Shown here one piece after another: positions 17,750 through 28,400 of a DNA stretch of 64,000 bases. Source of the stretch: an uncultured Draconibacterium sp. (lineage in GTDB: Bacteria > Bacteroidota > Bacteroidia > Bacteroidales > Prolixibacteraceae). A program made the position numbers and the translations under genes. The stretch is taken from positions 2,248,134 to 2,312,133 of the forward strand of contig NZ_OY781884.1 in NCBI RefSeq assembly GCF_963677155.1, in the 5' to 3' direction. Numbering within the stretch: position 1 is the first letter of the stretch; each line of letters opens with the position of its first letter. The notes beneath the pieces were generated by a model that saw only the letters and a program-made list of their open reading frames with translations, had not been told where the DNA came from and did no database searches.

Positions 17750-20700
17750 TTAATTCGTTGTTATTGGCCCGGTATTGGGTATGGCATTTACGGTTTGTGT
17801 TGCCTGCCAATCATCCGAATCTTTATCTTGTATATTGCTGTCTATTTCTCTTGCTTCGGTAATGATAAAATCTACGTCCAGATTAGCATATCTGTTGCCA
17901 ACTAGATTCATACTAATACTTACTGCCCCCTCTCCATTGGTACTGGGTATGTTTGTTAAAGTATAAACACTTCCCGAAACAGTTAAATTACCCATATTAC
18001 CCACGCTGGCAACTGTGTTAAGGGTTGGCACATTTCCAGAGTTTGTGTTATTGAATGGTGTAAGTGTAAATTTTATTTCCCAATCAGGATTCCAGCTTGC
18101 ATTGTTGGTTTTCATTTTAACGTCAAAAGTAACAACTGTTGTAATATTAGTTCCCGAAGAGTTAATCGTTCCCTCGGCAGCATTACATGTTGGGCTTGGC
18201 TGTTCAACCCACATATCAACAGTGTCGCGCGCAATAATGGTAACCAACTGCGTACAAGTTGCCGTATTGCCGGAGACATCGGTAACTGTCCATACAACAT
18301 CGGTATTGCCCAATGGAAACTGTAGCGGGGCATTGTTTGTAACACTTTCGATTGTACAATTATCGGTAGTGTCGGTGGCAGCAAGTTCTCCTAAATCAAC
18401 ATTTGTGGCATAATCGAAGCCAACATCTACCTCATCGGTAACAGATGCCGGGCAGTTTATGGTTGGCTTAATAGTGTCTGAAACGGTAACGGTAGTTTGA
18501 CAGGTACTGATGTTGCCGCTATTATCGGTTACGGTTAGGATAACGTTTTGAGAAGAAGGATTACTTGATTCTTCTTGCAAAGTAATAGTTTGATAAGAAA
18601 TACCTGCCCCAGAAAGTCTTACGGTTATATTATTAAAACCGATATCAGCAAGTGTCACCGTTGCACAATCTGTTTGTTCTCTCCATTGGGTTCCAGTATA
18701 AGACGATCCGCTTTCTGCTTTTTGAGGAAGTTCGCCCCATAGTGTAGAACTGCAATGAAATTGAATATCACAGGTCAGTAAGCTATCCGGAATATTTGAT
18801 CCGCTGAATTCAATTGAATAATCGTATCCAATATTGTAGTGAAAACCATAATTACAATCAGCGGTTTCTGGCTCAACCCAAAAATTATTTATACTGATTT
18901 TTACGGCGTAACCATCGCTTGATATTATTTCTTTTGAATAAGAAGAAGAAGAACTGCTTTCACCTGTTCCGGGACAATTTAAAACCGACGGGCTTACCCA
19001 CATGGTATCAATACCGCAATCATCGGTACTTCCGTTATCAAGCATCTCGGGGGTAATAGCAGCTTCTCCATTGGCATCGAGATAAACGGTAAGGTCTGAT
19101 TTGCAATTGGCAACGGGGGCTTCGGTATCGGCAAGTGTGGCAACAGTAAAATATTTATTTCCTGTAATAGCGAGATCATTTACTGTGAGAGTAGAGGAGC
19201 TAAGCGTTCCTTCAACAAACCGACGATTAGTTGTAAGCGCGGCATTATCGGCAATTAATACTCCTATTTTACAGTACGCTCCAAAATTTGTCCCACTTAA
19301 ATTAAACTGAAAACTTTCAGTTGGCAGCATATTAGTTGTTTGTGCATACCATTTTCTTGCAATCGTATTAATTCCTGCACTTAATGTTGAAACCGTAGAT
19401 GTTGAACCATTATTATGCCCTGCAATAAAAAACTGTTTATCATTTAATGCTGTTCCTGTTTGTGCATTTGTTGGCGTAACAAAGGAATTTCCACTTTGAA
19501 TAGTAAGAATATCAGTTCCCGGGTTTTCGCTTTTCGATGAAAGCTGGTTTAATCCATAATTATCGTCGCGCCCAATTCCGTGAATATCATTTTGAAATCC
19601 GGCAGTAGTTGACCAAATAGTTGTGCCGTTAGAAGCATAATAATTTCCGGGTAATGAAATTCCGTATTTAACAGCCATGTATGATTCTACCTGGTTTTGA
19701 TTTACAACAGCTCCAGAGAATGCCATAACTTCTGCAATCTCTCCGGTGCAAGAACGTCCCGAATAATATCCGCCAATATAATAATCTCCCGTTAATGCCT
19801 GGTACCGGGAAAGGTTAGCAATGTGCCATTTTGAAGAGTGAAGCATATTGGCATCAACAACACCATTAATACGCCCTGTTCCACCATTAGTTGTATTTAC
19901 CCAATCATCAGTATTATTATCTCCTCTCCATGATTCAAAAGGAGTGATATTGGGGCCCAAGGCGTTAACTGAGTTACTAAGCCTGATTCCTTTATCGCCA
20001 TCAGCACCAAAAAGACCCGATAAATCGTTTCCGTTTGCCGGTATTTTACTTACAATAATAAAACTTTGAATTGTTAAAGAGTTTGAAACAGGAAATTGAC
20101 GATTAACATTTGAGAAATACAACGAAGGATTAAAATTTATTGAATTATTTTCTAATGATACTATTCCTGTATTTGTTGCATTGTTATTGTTTCCCGATTG
20201 ATCGGCCCAAGTAGTAACCGAATTTGTACCGGATACACCTGCATCTGCTTTGTACCAGAAACCATCAGGCAAAGATGAGGTATAAGTAATTTTTATTTGG
20301 CCATTGGCTCCGTTACCACCGCTTTTAGAGTCAGTTCTCCATCCACGTCCCCGTACCCAATGATAATAAGCTTCACCGCCACCGCCACCGCCGCCAGGAG
20401 CCGTTCCCGGTTCTCCATCTTCATTAGATACACCATTCCCTCCTGCTCCGCCACTTGCTCCTGTGCCACCATTTCCTCCGGTATTACCTTTCCCTTTCAG
20501 CCCACTGCCACCTGTGATGTTTGTTGCTCCTCCGGAAGCTGTTCCTCCTGAACCTATAGTTCCCATGTTTGCACCACCGCCACCACCTCCATTGGCCTGC
20601 AACGTCAGGATTAAAGTTGTCCCTCCTGACGTACCATTTCCATTACTTCCTGTACCTCCTGCACCAACAGTATAATTTATTGTTTGACCAGGAGTTACAG

Positions 20701-21013
20701 TAAAAACATTTATACAATATCCACCACCGCCACCGCCGGAACCTCCATTTCTGTTAATAGTTGAACCACCACCGGAACCTCCGCCACCCCAGGCTTCAAC
20801 GGTAATTTCGGTAACACCGGCAGGCACAGTCCATTTTCCCGGGCTTGTAAATGTTAGCGTTCGTGTAGTTTGCCCAAAAGAAACTTGTTGATTAAATAAG
20901 AATAGCAAAAAAAAACCTACAAACAAAGTAATTGTTTTTGCATTTGGCAAAATACAATTCCCGATTTTACGGAAAAAAGGTAATATTATGTTTTTCTCTG
21001 TTACAGTTCTCAC
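17750..21013 (-). CDS. Giant secreted protein with Gly-rich, lectin-like and HYR domains
   Basis: 1087 aa. Long N-terminal signal region (hydrophobic about 29-44, ending SFGQ), a glycine-rich domain about 49-245 opening with FTSPGKWTVPAGVTEITVEA and runs of GGGGG, a concanavalin-like/DUF8202-type region about 250-470 (DGFWYKADAGVSGTNSVTTW, MAVKYGISLPGNYYAS), HYR-type domains (TINCPASVTDEVDVGFDYAT ... WTVTDVSGNTATCTQLVTI) and a C-terminal domain ending QTVNAIPNTGPITTN, like the end of the next gene. No standard T9SS C-terminal domain is evident. It is the first gene of a four-gene minus-strand operon ending in porP/sprF. GC-rich repeats in the Gly-rich part create open frames on the other strand that are not genes. 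Confidence 0.88.
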   Translation of the reverse strand: MRTVTEKNIILPFFRKIGNCILPNAKTITLFVGFFLLFLFNQQVSFGQTTRTLTFTSPGKWTVPAGVTEITVEAWGGGGSGGGSTINRNGGSGGGGGGYCINVFTVTPGQTINYTVGAGGTGSNGNGTSGGTTLILTLQANGGGGGGANMGTIGSGGTASGGATNITGGSGLKGKGNTGGNGGTGASGGAGGNGVSNEDGEPGTAPGGGGGGGEAYYHWVRGRGWRTDSKSGGNGANGQIKITYTSSLPDGFWYKADAGVSGTNSVTTWADQSGNNNNATNTGIVSLENNSINFNPSLYFSNVNRQFPVSNSLTIQSFIIVSKIPANGNDLSGLFGADGDKGIRLSNSVNALGPNITPFESWRGDNNTDDWVNTTNGGTGRINGVVDANMLHSSKWHIANLSRYQALTGDYYIGGYYSGRSCTGEIAEVMAFSGAVVNQNQVESYMAVKYGISLPGNYYASNGTTIWSTTAGFQNDIHGIGRDDNYGLNQLSSKSENPGTDILTIQSGNSFVTPTNAQTGTALNDKQFFIAGHNNGSTSTVSTLSAGINTIARKWYAQTTNMLPTESFQFNLSGTNFGAYCKIGVLIADNAALTTNRRFVEGTLSSSTLTVNDLAITGNKYFTVATLADTEAPVANCKSDLTVYLDANGEAAITPEMLDNGSTDDCGIDTMWVSPSVLNCPGTGESSSSSSYSKEIISSDGYAVKISINNFWVEPETADCNYGFHYNIGYDYSIEFSGSNIPDSLLTCDIQFHCSSTLWGELPQKAESGSSYTGTQWREQTDCATVTLADIGFNNITVRLSGAGISYQTITLQEESSNPSSQNVILTVTDNSGNISTCQTTVTVSDTIKPTINCPASVTDEVDVGFDYATNVDLGELAATDTTDNCTIESVTNNAPLQFPLGNTDVVWTVTDVSGNTATCTQLVTIIARDTVDMWVEQPSPTCNAAEGTINSSGTNITTVVTFDVKMKTNNASWNPDWEIKFTLTPFNNTNSGNVPTLNTVASVGNMGNLTVSGSVYTLTNIPSTNGEGAVSISMNLVGNRYANLDVDFIITEAREIDSNIQDKDSDDWQATQTVNAIPNTGPITTN

Positions 21014-21356
21014 AACTCTTTTACACTTACTTTTCTATCTTTTTATTCCTACTGCTATTCCCTTCAGATAACAATAACAGTTTTGTTGGCTATTCGGGCA
21101 AAGTGCAACTTTACTATTTTGGACTCTTTTGCATAAAATCGCTTGCTTGTGTTTTTAAAATTCGAAGAAACACAATTACCAACATTCAACTATTCGCTTC
21201 AAATGTAACAATTACAACTTGTTACGAATTAGCCAACAAAAGTAAAGAATTAACAAAAGCGTGTGAATCCAAACCCCTCGATTGATGCGGTTTGTTTCAT
21301 TTTGGGACAAAATACAACACTAAACCACGATGATTCAATGTAATCTAACACAAAAC
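21014..21356. other. Intergenic region upstream of the surface-assembly operon
   Basis: About 340 bp, AT-rich, expected to hold the promoter of the operon that starts at 21013. No convincing gene or RNA seen; the frame open on the plus strand is low-complexity. Confidence 0.4.
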
Positions 21357-21394
21357 AAAGGTCGTTATAAACACTTTTGCTTATAACGACCTTT
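21357..21394 (-). terminator. Terminator of the PspC/DUF4252 operon
   Basis: AAAGGTCGTTATAA pairs perfectly with TTATAACGACCTTT around a 10-nt loop; read on the minus strand it is followed by TTTGTTTTG. It lies 24 bp past the DUF4252 stop codon. Confidence 0.8.
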
Positions 21395-21417
21395 CAAATA
21401 AATGATATTCTAACTTC

Positions 21418-21915
21418 TTATTCCATCATATCGCAGCCCTGCGACTTCAGTTTATCGATATCTTTCACATTAAAATCGCCAAAAAACGATACTACAAAAC
21501 TGTTGCCTTCCGAATTTTCGCTGGTAATAAAAACATGACACTCGGAATATTTCTTCTTCCTTCCCAATAGATAGATCGCCGCATCCGAATCGCCGCCATC
21601 ATCTTCGTATTTTTTATATTTGCTCGGAAGAAGAGCTATCGCTTTTTTAGAAAACTCGCTATTTTGCAGACTTCCCTTTTCAGGATTGTACGACATAAAA
21701 CGAATCCGGCGTAAATCGCCGGTAACGCTCTGCTCGTCCTCATCACCCAAATCGATATCAATGGCATCCATCATATCTTTCGAGAACGAAAAGCTGGTTA
21801 CTCCTTCTTTATTAGCAAATACATCATACATTTTATCCGACTTGCTTTGGCCTGACGCCAACAATCCGGCCAACATAAGACCAAGTGCAAAAAGTAATGT
21901 TGTAATTGTTTTCAT
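21418..21915 (-). CDS. DUF4252-family exported protein
   Basis: 165 aa with signal peptide (MKTITTLLFALGLMLAGLLASGQ) and a DUF4252 core: an N-terminal FSFSKDMMDAIDID stretch, a central RRIRFMSYNP strand and a C-terminal SFFGDFNVKDIDKLK. Function unknown for the family. It is the last gene of the PadR/PspC operon, 31 bp after the small membrane protein, so a part in envelope homeostasis is plausible but unproven. Confidence 0.85.
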   Translation of the reverse strand: MKTITTLLFALGLMLAGLLASGQSKSDKMYDVFANKEGVTSFSFSKDMMDAIDIDLGDEDEQSVTGDLRRIRFMSYNPEKGSLQNSEFSKKAIALLPSKYKKYEDDGGDSDAAIYLLGRKKKYSECHVFITSENSEGNSFVVSFFGDFNVKDIDKLKSQGCDMME

Positions 21916-21946
21916 ACGATAAATTTTTCGGTAATTAACGTGCTTA

Positions 21947-22195
21947 TTACTTTGTATTTTGTTTATATGCTCTTTGCAACCTTACCCCCTGCAGAAACAT
22001 GGCAGCTGCAATGATTATTACGGGTAAACTATTTTGAAAAATCCAGCTCCAACTAATATCGTGCAGGCCATTTTTCCCCATATCATAAACAAAAAAGGCA
22101 CCGAAGGACACCCAAAGCATTACTGCCGGAAGTACCAGATATAATAGCATGGCTACCTGTTTTCTATCTTTTTCCATAATATCTGTTTTAGTCAT
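21947..22195 (-). CDS. Small two-helix membrane protein of the PspC operon
   Basis: 82 aa from ATG at 22195. Two predicted membrane helices (VAMLLYLVLPAVMLWVSFGA and WIFQNSLPVIIIAAAMFLQG) between charged ends. Its start overlaps the stop of the PspC gene by 8 bp (ATGACTAA), indicating coupled translation. No named family was recognised. Probably a membrane partner of the PspC protein. Confidence 0.75.
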   Translation of the reverse strand: MTKTDIMEKDRKQVAMLLYLVLPAVMLWVSFGAFFVYDMGKNGLHDISWSWIFQNSLPVIIIAAAMFLQGVRLQRAYKQNTK

Positions 22196-23780
22196 CAATT
22201 TCTTTATCAGCGATTCTCTCTGTTAATCCTTCTGGTTGCATTTCCCAGTATTTCCCAACCATGTCGCCATCCCATGTATTCGAGACATTTTCAATATCAT
22301 GAATGACTTCATCCATGTCGTTTCCAAGGAATACTGCTTTTCCTTCAGGTACCCGTACTTTTATGTCCACTTCCTGACCTCTCCATTTTGCCTCGTCGCC
22401 AATAAAGAAATACGGGTCGAAATAAAGTGTTGAATCAGATCTTTCATAAGTATACACCATTTCTTCGCACCACTGTTTTGCATCGTCGCGTGTTTTACCT
22501 CGTGATGAGTAACGAACCGTTACCACAAAATCATCGCCCGACGAACGAATAACATCCAGCTGCGGATAACCAACCACAATTTCCTCTCCATCAATAACAG
22601 CTACTTTAAAACCTTCCACATCCCAATCTATTTCGGCGTAATCATCCAGTTTATCATCGGCTAACCGGAGATACAGGGTTTGACACGAATCACACGAAAT
22701 GGTTTCGCTTTTGGTAATCGATGAGCTTTGTTTATAATTTCCCACCTGGCTAACCGAAATAATCAGCAAGGCAAAAAGCGATACCAACCAAACTCCGACC
22801 ATTGAAAGGGCCACTGCCGCATTGTTCGATTTATACCTGAAAACCAACTTGGTTCCGATATAAATAAGAGCAAGCAACGGAAGGCCTAGAATCAAACCAA
22901 CCAAAATCAATCCCCAGGTAACTGCACCCGGCTCAACAAAGTGGTTCAGCATATTGGGTACATGAATTTCAGGGCCCCAAACCAAAGGTATTCCTTCAAC
23001 AAACGAATGACCTATAATCATTGAAGAAACCAATCCAAGGATTCCCAAAAAACCAGATAGAACCAGGAATGCTCCAAACACAATTACAAATACTTTTAGT
23101 ATTACTTTGAATATATTATAAACCACATCGCCGGCTCCCTCCATCGACCTTTTTCCTTTCGAGTAAGTATCCGATTCTTTAAATTTCTGATAGCTTTCCT
23201 TTACTTCTTTTACCTCTTCTTTAATCGATTTTTCTATGTTTTTCACGGTAGCTTCCTGTCCGCGCATTTCAAGGCGCTGCGCTGTACTAACCGCTTTCGG
23301 CACGGCAATCCATAAAATTATGTAAGCCAAACCTGCAGCACCCGATGTTACAAAAAACAGGATTACCAAGATTATACGCAAAATCACAGGATCCATATTA
23401 AAATAGGCTCCCAAACCTCCGCAAACTCCCCCCAGCACACGATGATCGGGGTCGCGGTATAAACGCCGTTTGCGTTTTGTTTCCGACGCAATAGAAACAT
23501 CTTCATATTCACCCTCTTCCTCGGCAAAATCTTCCGGAGTTCCCATTGTTTCAATCATCTCGTTAACCCATCCAACGGTAATCACCTTTTTTTCACCGGC
23601 ATTCTTCGAACTAAAGATCTCGGCAATACGTGCTTCAATATCAGCAATAATCTCTCTTCCTTCCTCATCAACTCCAAAATGGTTTTTCAGATTGATCAAG
23701 TAGCGTTGCAGTCCCTCGTAAGCATCCTCTTCAATATGAAATATTGTGCCGCTTATATTTATTGTAAATGTCTTTTTCAT
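22188..23780 (-). CDS. PspC-domain membrane protein
   Basis: 530 aa. N-terminal FTINISGTIFHIEEDAYEGL domain (about 1-90), then the PspC domain about 104-170 (RRLYRDPDHRVLGGVCGGLG, followed by a hydrophobic VILRIILVILFFV helix), then several membrane helices (about 215-345) and a large soluble C-terminal beta domain (about 360-525). This architecture accompanies PadR regulators in Bacteroidota. PspC domains sense or signal membrane stress in proteobacteria; here the role is inferred. Lies 31 bp after padR. Confidence 0.9.
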   Translation of the reverse strand: MKKTFTINISGTIFHIEEDAYEGLQRYLINLKNHFGVDEEGREIIADIEARIAEIFSSKNAGEKKVITVGWVNEMIETMGTPEDFAEEEGEYEDVSIASETKRKRRLYRDPDHRVLGGVCGGLGAYFNMDPVILRIILVILFFVTSGAAGLAYIILWIAVPKAVSTAQRLEMRGQEATVKNIEKSIKEEVKEVKESYQKFKESDTYSKGKRSMEGAGDVVYNIFKVILKVFVIVFGAFLVLSGFLGILGLVSSMIIGHSFVEGIPLVWGPEIHVPNMLNHFVEPGAVTWGLILVGLILGLPLLALIYIGTKLVFRYKSNNAAVALSMVGVWLVSLFALLIISVSQVGNYKQSSSITKSETISCDSCQTLYLRLADDKLDDYAEIDWDVEGFKVAVIDGEEIVVGYPQLDVIRSSGDDFVVTVRYSSRGKTRDDAKQWCEEMVYTYERSDSTLYFDPYFFIGDEAKWRGQEVDIKVRVPEGKAVFLGNDMDEVIHDIENVSNTWDGDMVGKYWEMQPEGLTERIADKEIDD

Positions 23781-23811
23781 CTTGTTTTTTGTTTGAATTT
23801 ATTCGGATGGA

Positions 23812-24144
23812 TTAAGCTTTGTTGTCTCTAATTGTTTGTACTGCACTAACCAGTTCGCTCCACGACCCCTCTAGTTCGACCAAAAAAGCACGGCCAGTTT
23901 CGGTTAGCTCATAATATTTCCGAGGGGGCCCCTGTGTTGATTCCTCCCAGCGATAGGCCAGCAATCCAGCATTTTTCAGCCTTGTTAACAAGGGATACAA
24001 AGTTCCTTCAACCACTATCATTTTTGCTTCTTTCAACGACTGAATAATATCGCTGGCATAAAGTGGCTTTCCGTCGAGAACGAGGAGAATACAATATTCC
24101 AGTACTCCCTTTCTCATTTGTGCTTTTGTGTTTTCTATCTTCAT
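23812..24144 (-). CDS. PadR-family transcriptional regulator
   Basis: 110 aa, the short PadR form: winged helix with LEYCILLVLDGKPLYASDII, recognition helix VEGTLYPLLTRLKNAGLLAY and wing GPPRKYYELTETG. Usually a repressor of its own operon with the PspC gene. A perfect-arm palindrome at 24873-24903 upstream of the operon is the best operator candidate. Confidence 0.94.
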   Translation of the reverse strand: MKIENTKAQMRKGVLEYCILLVLDGKPLYASDIIQSLKEAKMIVVEGTLYPLLTRLKNAGLLAYRWEESTQGPPRKYYELTETGRAFLVELEGSWSELVSAVQTIRDNKA

Positions 24145-24207
24145 TTTATGTCCCTTTCTATCTGTTAGTCCTCTACTTTCATCACAATTAACCGAGCCTA
24201 CCTGTTA

Positions 24208-24636
24208 TTAAATACTCCAGGTACTTTCCGAAACCATCCAGGCTTCCAACTCCAGCGCTGCTTCCTCCTCTACCGGCTGAAAAAATGTTTCGTTCATCAT
24301 CCAGTCTTCCAGCACCAGACTTGTTTCTGTTGCCTCGCTGTATATAAACTTAGTGGTGTTAAATCTTGAATCGTCGGTCATCCAAGCTTCAACTTCCATT
24401 GCCGGCTCAACTTCGTTAGCAAAGTAATAGTTAGCCTCGGCCTCCATAGAAATCTCACTCACATCCTCAATATCGGCAGGTGCTGCCATTACCATGGCAA
24501 TATCGCTAAATCCTGTGTTCTCCAATAAACGTTTCCAAAATGTTTGTGCGCTCACTGTAAAACTAATAAGAACAAAACTGACTACTACTGCTGCTGAACG
24601 TAAAATTGCTTTCTGAACATTGTTTTTTGTTTTCAT
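24208..24636 (-). CDS. Small exported acidic protein with WM repeats
   Basis: 142 aa with signal peptide (VVVSFVLISFTVSAQ). The mature part is acidic and has three spaced copies of a motif like E-V/L-E-A/D-W-M (MEVEAWMTDDSRFN, LVLEDWMMNETFFQ, LELEAWMVSESTWS) about 25 residues apart. No family recognised. First gene of the padR-pspC operon, with an unusually A-rich, C/T-poor 5' leader of about 190 nt. It may be an envelope-stress effector or sensor, but there is no direct evidence. Confidence 0.75.
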   Translation of the reverse strand: MKTKNNVQKAILRSAAVVVSFVLISFTVSAQTFWKRLLENTGFSDIAMVMAAPADIEDVSEISMEAEANYYFANEVEPAMEVEAWMTDDSRFNTTKFIYSEATETSLVLEDWMMNETFFQPVEEEAALELEAWMVSESTWSI

Positions 24637-24872
24637 GGCTTTTTGTTTTTGTTTCTGATTTCCAATTGTTTGTTTCCTTGACTTTGAGTTTTGCTTTGCT
24701 TTTTGTTTCTGCGATTTTTTTTGAAGTTCACTCTTCGTTTTGTTTTCTATTTGTATTTCTGTTTCCGTTTTTAAGACGATTGATTTTTATTTCCGTTACA
24801 ATCTGCAAAGAACTTTTTTTAAGACTGTACTCTTTTTTACACTGTTATTTGCATTACAAATATATGTTATTA

Positions 24873-24903
24873 ATATGGTACTTTGCAACACATAGTACCA
24901 TAT
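24873..24903. promoter_or_regulatory. Palindromic operator, probably for PadR
   Basis: Arms ATATGGTACT and AGTACCATAT are exact reverse complements, spaced by 11 bp, with inner TG/CA also symmetric (GTACTnTG...CAnAGTAC). It lies about 240 bp upstream of the first gene of the padR operon, in a gap with no other regulator nearby. PadR proteins bind such dyads; assignment by position. Confidence 0.55.
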
Positions 24904-25435
24904 TTTTAATAAAAAGAATATACACAATCATGTTAACAACTGATTTAGTGTGTATTAAAAATAAAAACAACTTCCAATTATTTTTTAAGAAAATAAATAA
25001 TTTCAATCCTATTTAACCATAACAGGCAATTTAGTCGATTGCACAATTCATTAAAAATGTTAAAATGTGAATAATAATGTTAATAACTCAAGCCATTTGT
25101 TTAACAACTTAACTCGCGTTGGTTTGTTTTTACTGAGCATTAATAGGAATTTTATCTTGTTACAAGTGGGGGAAAAAGTTAAGGCATTATACACAATAAG
25201 ATAACATCTATTTAACAAAAGCGAGTGAAAGAAAAGTTTCCTTTGCTGCATGTTTAGAAAATTAGGGTGGAGAGATTGATTTTATAGTCAATAAAAAAAT
25301 TGTACATAAAAATAAAATGACAGCCACGTTAGAATACACAAAATGGCACATCCTGCTAAACCTCTCATTATCTTTCAAATACAAGAAAAAACAAGCACAT
25401 AAATTCTATTCAATAATTATTTAAATTCCAAATCT
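24904..25435. other. AT-rich intergenic region before the TonB receptor
   Basis: About 530 bp with very low GC. No gene, RNA or strong repeat was recognised. It should carry the promoter of the downstream receptor and part of the divergent promoter of the padR operon. Confidence 0.4.
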
Positions 25436-28400
25436 ATGATTAAAAAAATCAGTTTTTTATTAGTAGCATTCATTCTTCTATCTGCTACTATTATTCAGGC
25501 ACAGGTAACCACATCCAGTATGAGTGGACGTGTTACTGATGCTGAAGGAGCTGTTATAGGCGCAACAGTAGTTGCCACACACACCCCTTCAGGAACGACT
25601 TACGGTACTGTAACCAACGCGGAAGGTCGGTTCAACCTAAACGGTATGCGTGTAGGCGGCCCCTATAATGTAAAAGTTACCTTCATTGGATACGGAGCAT
25701 TTACGCAAAACAATATTACGTTGAGTTTAGGTGAAAACTATGTAATGAATGTTGTACTCACAGAAGAAGCGTTATCGTTAGACGAAGTTATTGTTTCGGC
25801 AACCCGTACAAAATTCTCTAATGAGAAAACCGGAGCAGTTACCAATATCACAAACGACCAAATAGATAATTTGCCTACAGTAAACCGTAGCATCATGGAC
25901 ATTACCCGTCTTTCACCTTATGGCGGTGATGGGATGAGCTTTGTTGGCTCCGATGGTCGTACAGCCAACTTTACCGTGGATGGTGCAAATTTTAACAATA
26001 ACTTTGGGTTGAGTGATAATCTTCCTGGCGGCGGTAACCCCATTTCGATAGAAGCTATTGAAGAAATGCAGGTTGTTATTGCCCCCTACGATGTACGCCA
26101 GACAAACTTTATCGGCGGTGGAGTAAACGCTATTACAAAATCAGGTACCAATACCTTTAAAGCTAGCGCTTATACTTATCACCGAAATGAAAACATGCGC
26201 GGGAATGCGGTTTATGATCAGGAAATAGCCGGAGCCCGCGAAAAAGATCGTAACACATTATACGGTTTCACGGCTGGTGGACCGATTATCAAAAACAAAT
26301 TGTTCTTCTTTATAAATGCCGAAAAGGAGGAAACTCCTACAGTTGCCAACCGTTGGAGAGCTTCAACTGATGGTGTTGCTGATCCTGACAATTTTATTTC
26401 ACGCACCACAGAAGACGATCTTCAAACCGTTTCTGATTTTGTAAGAAGTAAATACGGATACGAAACAGGATCTTTTACCAATTTCCCGGCAGACGAAAAT
26501 AACAAAAAACTGCTTGCCCGTATCGATTGGAATATCACCGACAAACATCGTTTAGCATTACGCTATAACTACACAAAGAATACTTCATGGAGATCGCCTA
26601 ACGCATCTTCAATGGACGGAGGTACTCGCATGTCGGAGCCCAGAATGTCGAAGGCCTCAATGTCATATGCCAACTCAATGTATTCGATGGACAACCTTGT
26701 TCACTCCTTTTCTTTTGATTTAAACAGTCGTTTATCAGATAACATCTCTAACCAATTTCTGGCAACATTCTCAAAACTTGACGATATTCGCGGAACAAAA
26801 TCGGCTCCGTTTCCTTTTATCGACATTTTGAAAGACGATCAAGCCTACCTCTCATTAGGTTACGAGCTATTTACCTGGAACAACGGGGTTCACAATAATG
26901 TATGGAACATTAAAGACGAAATGACTTTTTACTCAGGTAACCATAAAATTGTTGGTGGTATTGCTTACGAGTATAAGATGGCCGATAATGCATATATGCG
27001 TAACGGTACCGGTTACTATCGATACTCAAGCCTTGATGACTTCTTAAACGAAGAAACACCCGAAATTGTAAACTTAACTTATGGCTACGATGGAGAAGCG
27101 AATCCTGCAGCGCGTGTAACAAGTAACAAAATCGGGGCTTATGCCCAGGATGACTGGAGTATTACCGAAAGATTCAAACTTTCGTACGGCCTTCGTATCG
27201 ACGCACTTACCTTTAACAATAATGATTTGATTACGAACCAAGCGATCAAAGATCTTGATTATAACGGTCGTAGTATTGATACAGGAAAATGGCCTGATGC
27301 AAATATTATATTCTCTCCTCGTGTAGGTTTTGTCTGGGATGCTTCTGGCGACAAAAGCCTGAAAGTTCGTGGTGGTACCGGTCTTTTCTCAGGTAATCTA
27401 CCGCTAGTGTTCTTCACTAACATGCCAACCAATGGTGGTATGGTTCAATATCAGGCACAAATAAATGAAAAAAATGCTGAGAACAATGGTTTCTCAATGG
27501 ATGAATTTGCAGGTGGTCTGGTAACTGATGGTGAAGGAAATGCTACAATAGCAGCACTATATGATAAACTGGCTGAGTTAGGTTATCCTACAACTATTTC
27601 ACCTGAAGACGGAACAGTTCCTTCTTCAATTGCGGCTGTTTCTTCAGATTTTAAGATGCCACAAGTATGGAAAACATCATTTGCAGTTGATTATGCATTC
27701 CCAACAGCTTTCCCGTTGTCTGCAACAGTAGAAGGAATCTATAACAAAACAATCAACGGTGTTACTATTTCCGACTGGAGTATTCCAAATGTAGGTGGTT
27801 TTGCCCGTTTTAACGGTGTTGACAATCGTCCGGTTTATCCGGCAGGTTATCGTACCGGAACAAAGGCATTCATTTTAGATAATACAAGCCGCGGTTACGG
27901 TTGGTCAGCCAATATCACTTTAAATGCTCAACCAACAGAGCAAATCAGCTTGATGGCTGCCTACACGCACACCGTTGCAAAAGATGTAACTGGCATGCCG
28001 GGATCGAATCCGGAATCGGCATTTACATACGTTCCAACAGTGGAAGGTCCTAACAACATTAAATTGCACAACTCGCAATACACTACACCCGATCGTTTGG
28101 TGGCATCGATTACAGCACACGACAAATGCGGTAACCACTACAGCATTATCTACGAAGGTTGGCGCGGTGGAGCAAACGAATCATTTATGACGGTTAATGA
28201 TATGAACGGTGACGGTTACAACTACGATGCAATTTATGTTCCTACTGACGAAGAAGTGGCAAACAAAGAATTCCGCTTTGTTTCGGAAGACGATCAAACT
28301 CGTTTTATGGACTATGTACATGCCAACGATTATTTGAAAGACCAACAAGGCGAGTATGCAGAAGCCTACAGTGTTTACTCTCCATGGGTACACCGTGTTG

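Noticed and set aside
20297-20675. Plus-strand Ser/Pro-rich frames opposite the Gly-rich domain
   Set aside because: Mirror frames of GGN-rich codons of the large secreted protein; no start signal or family.
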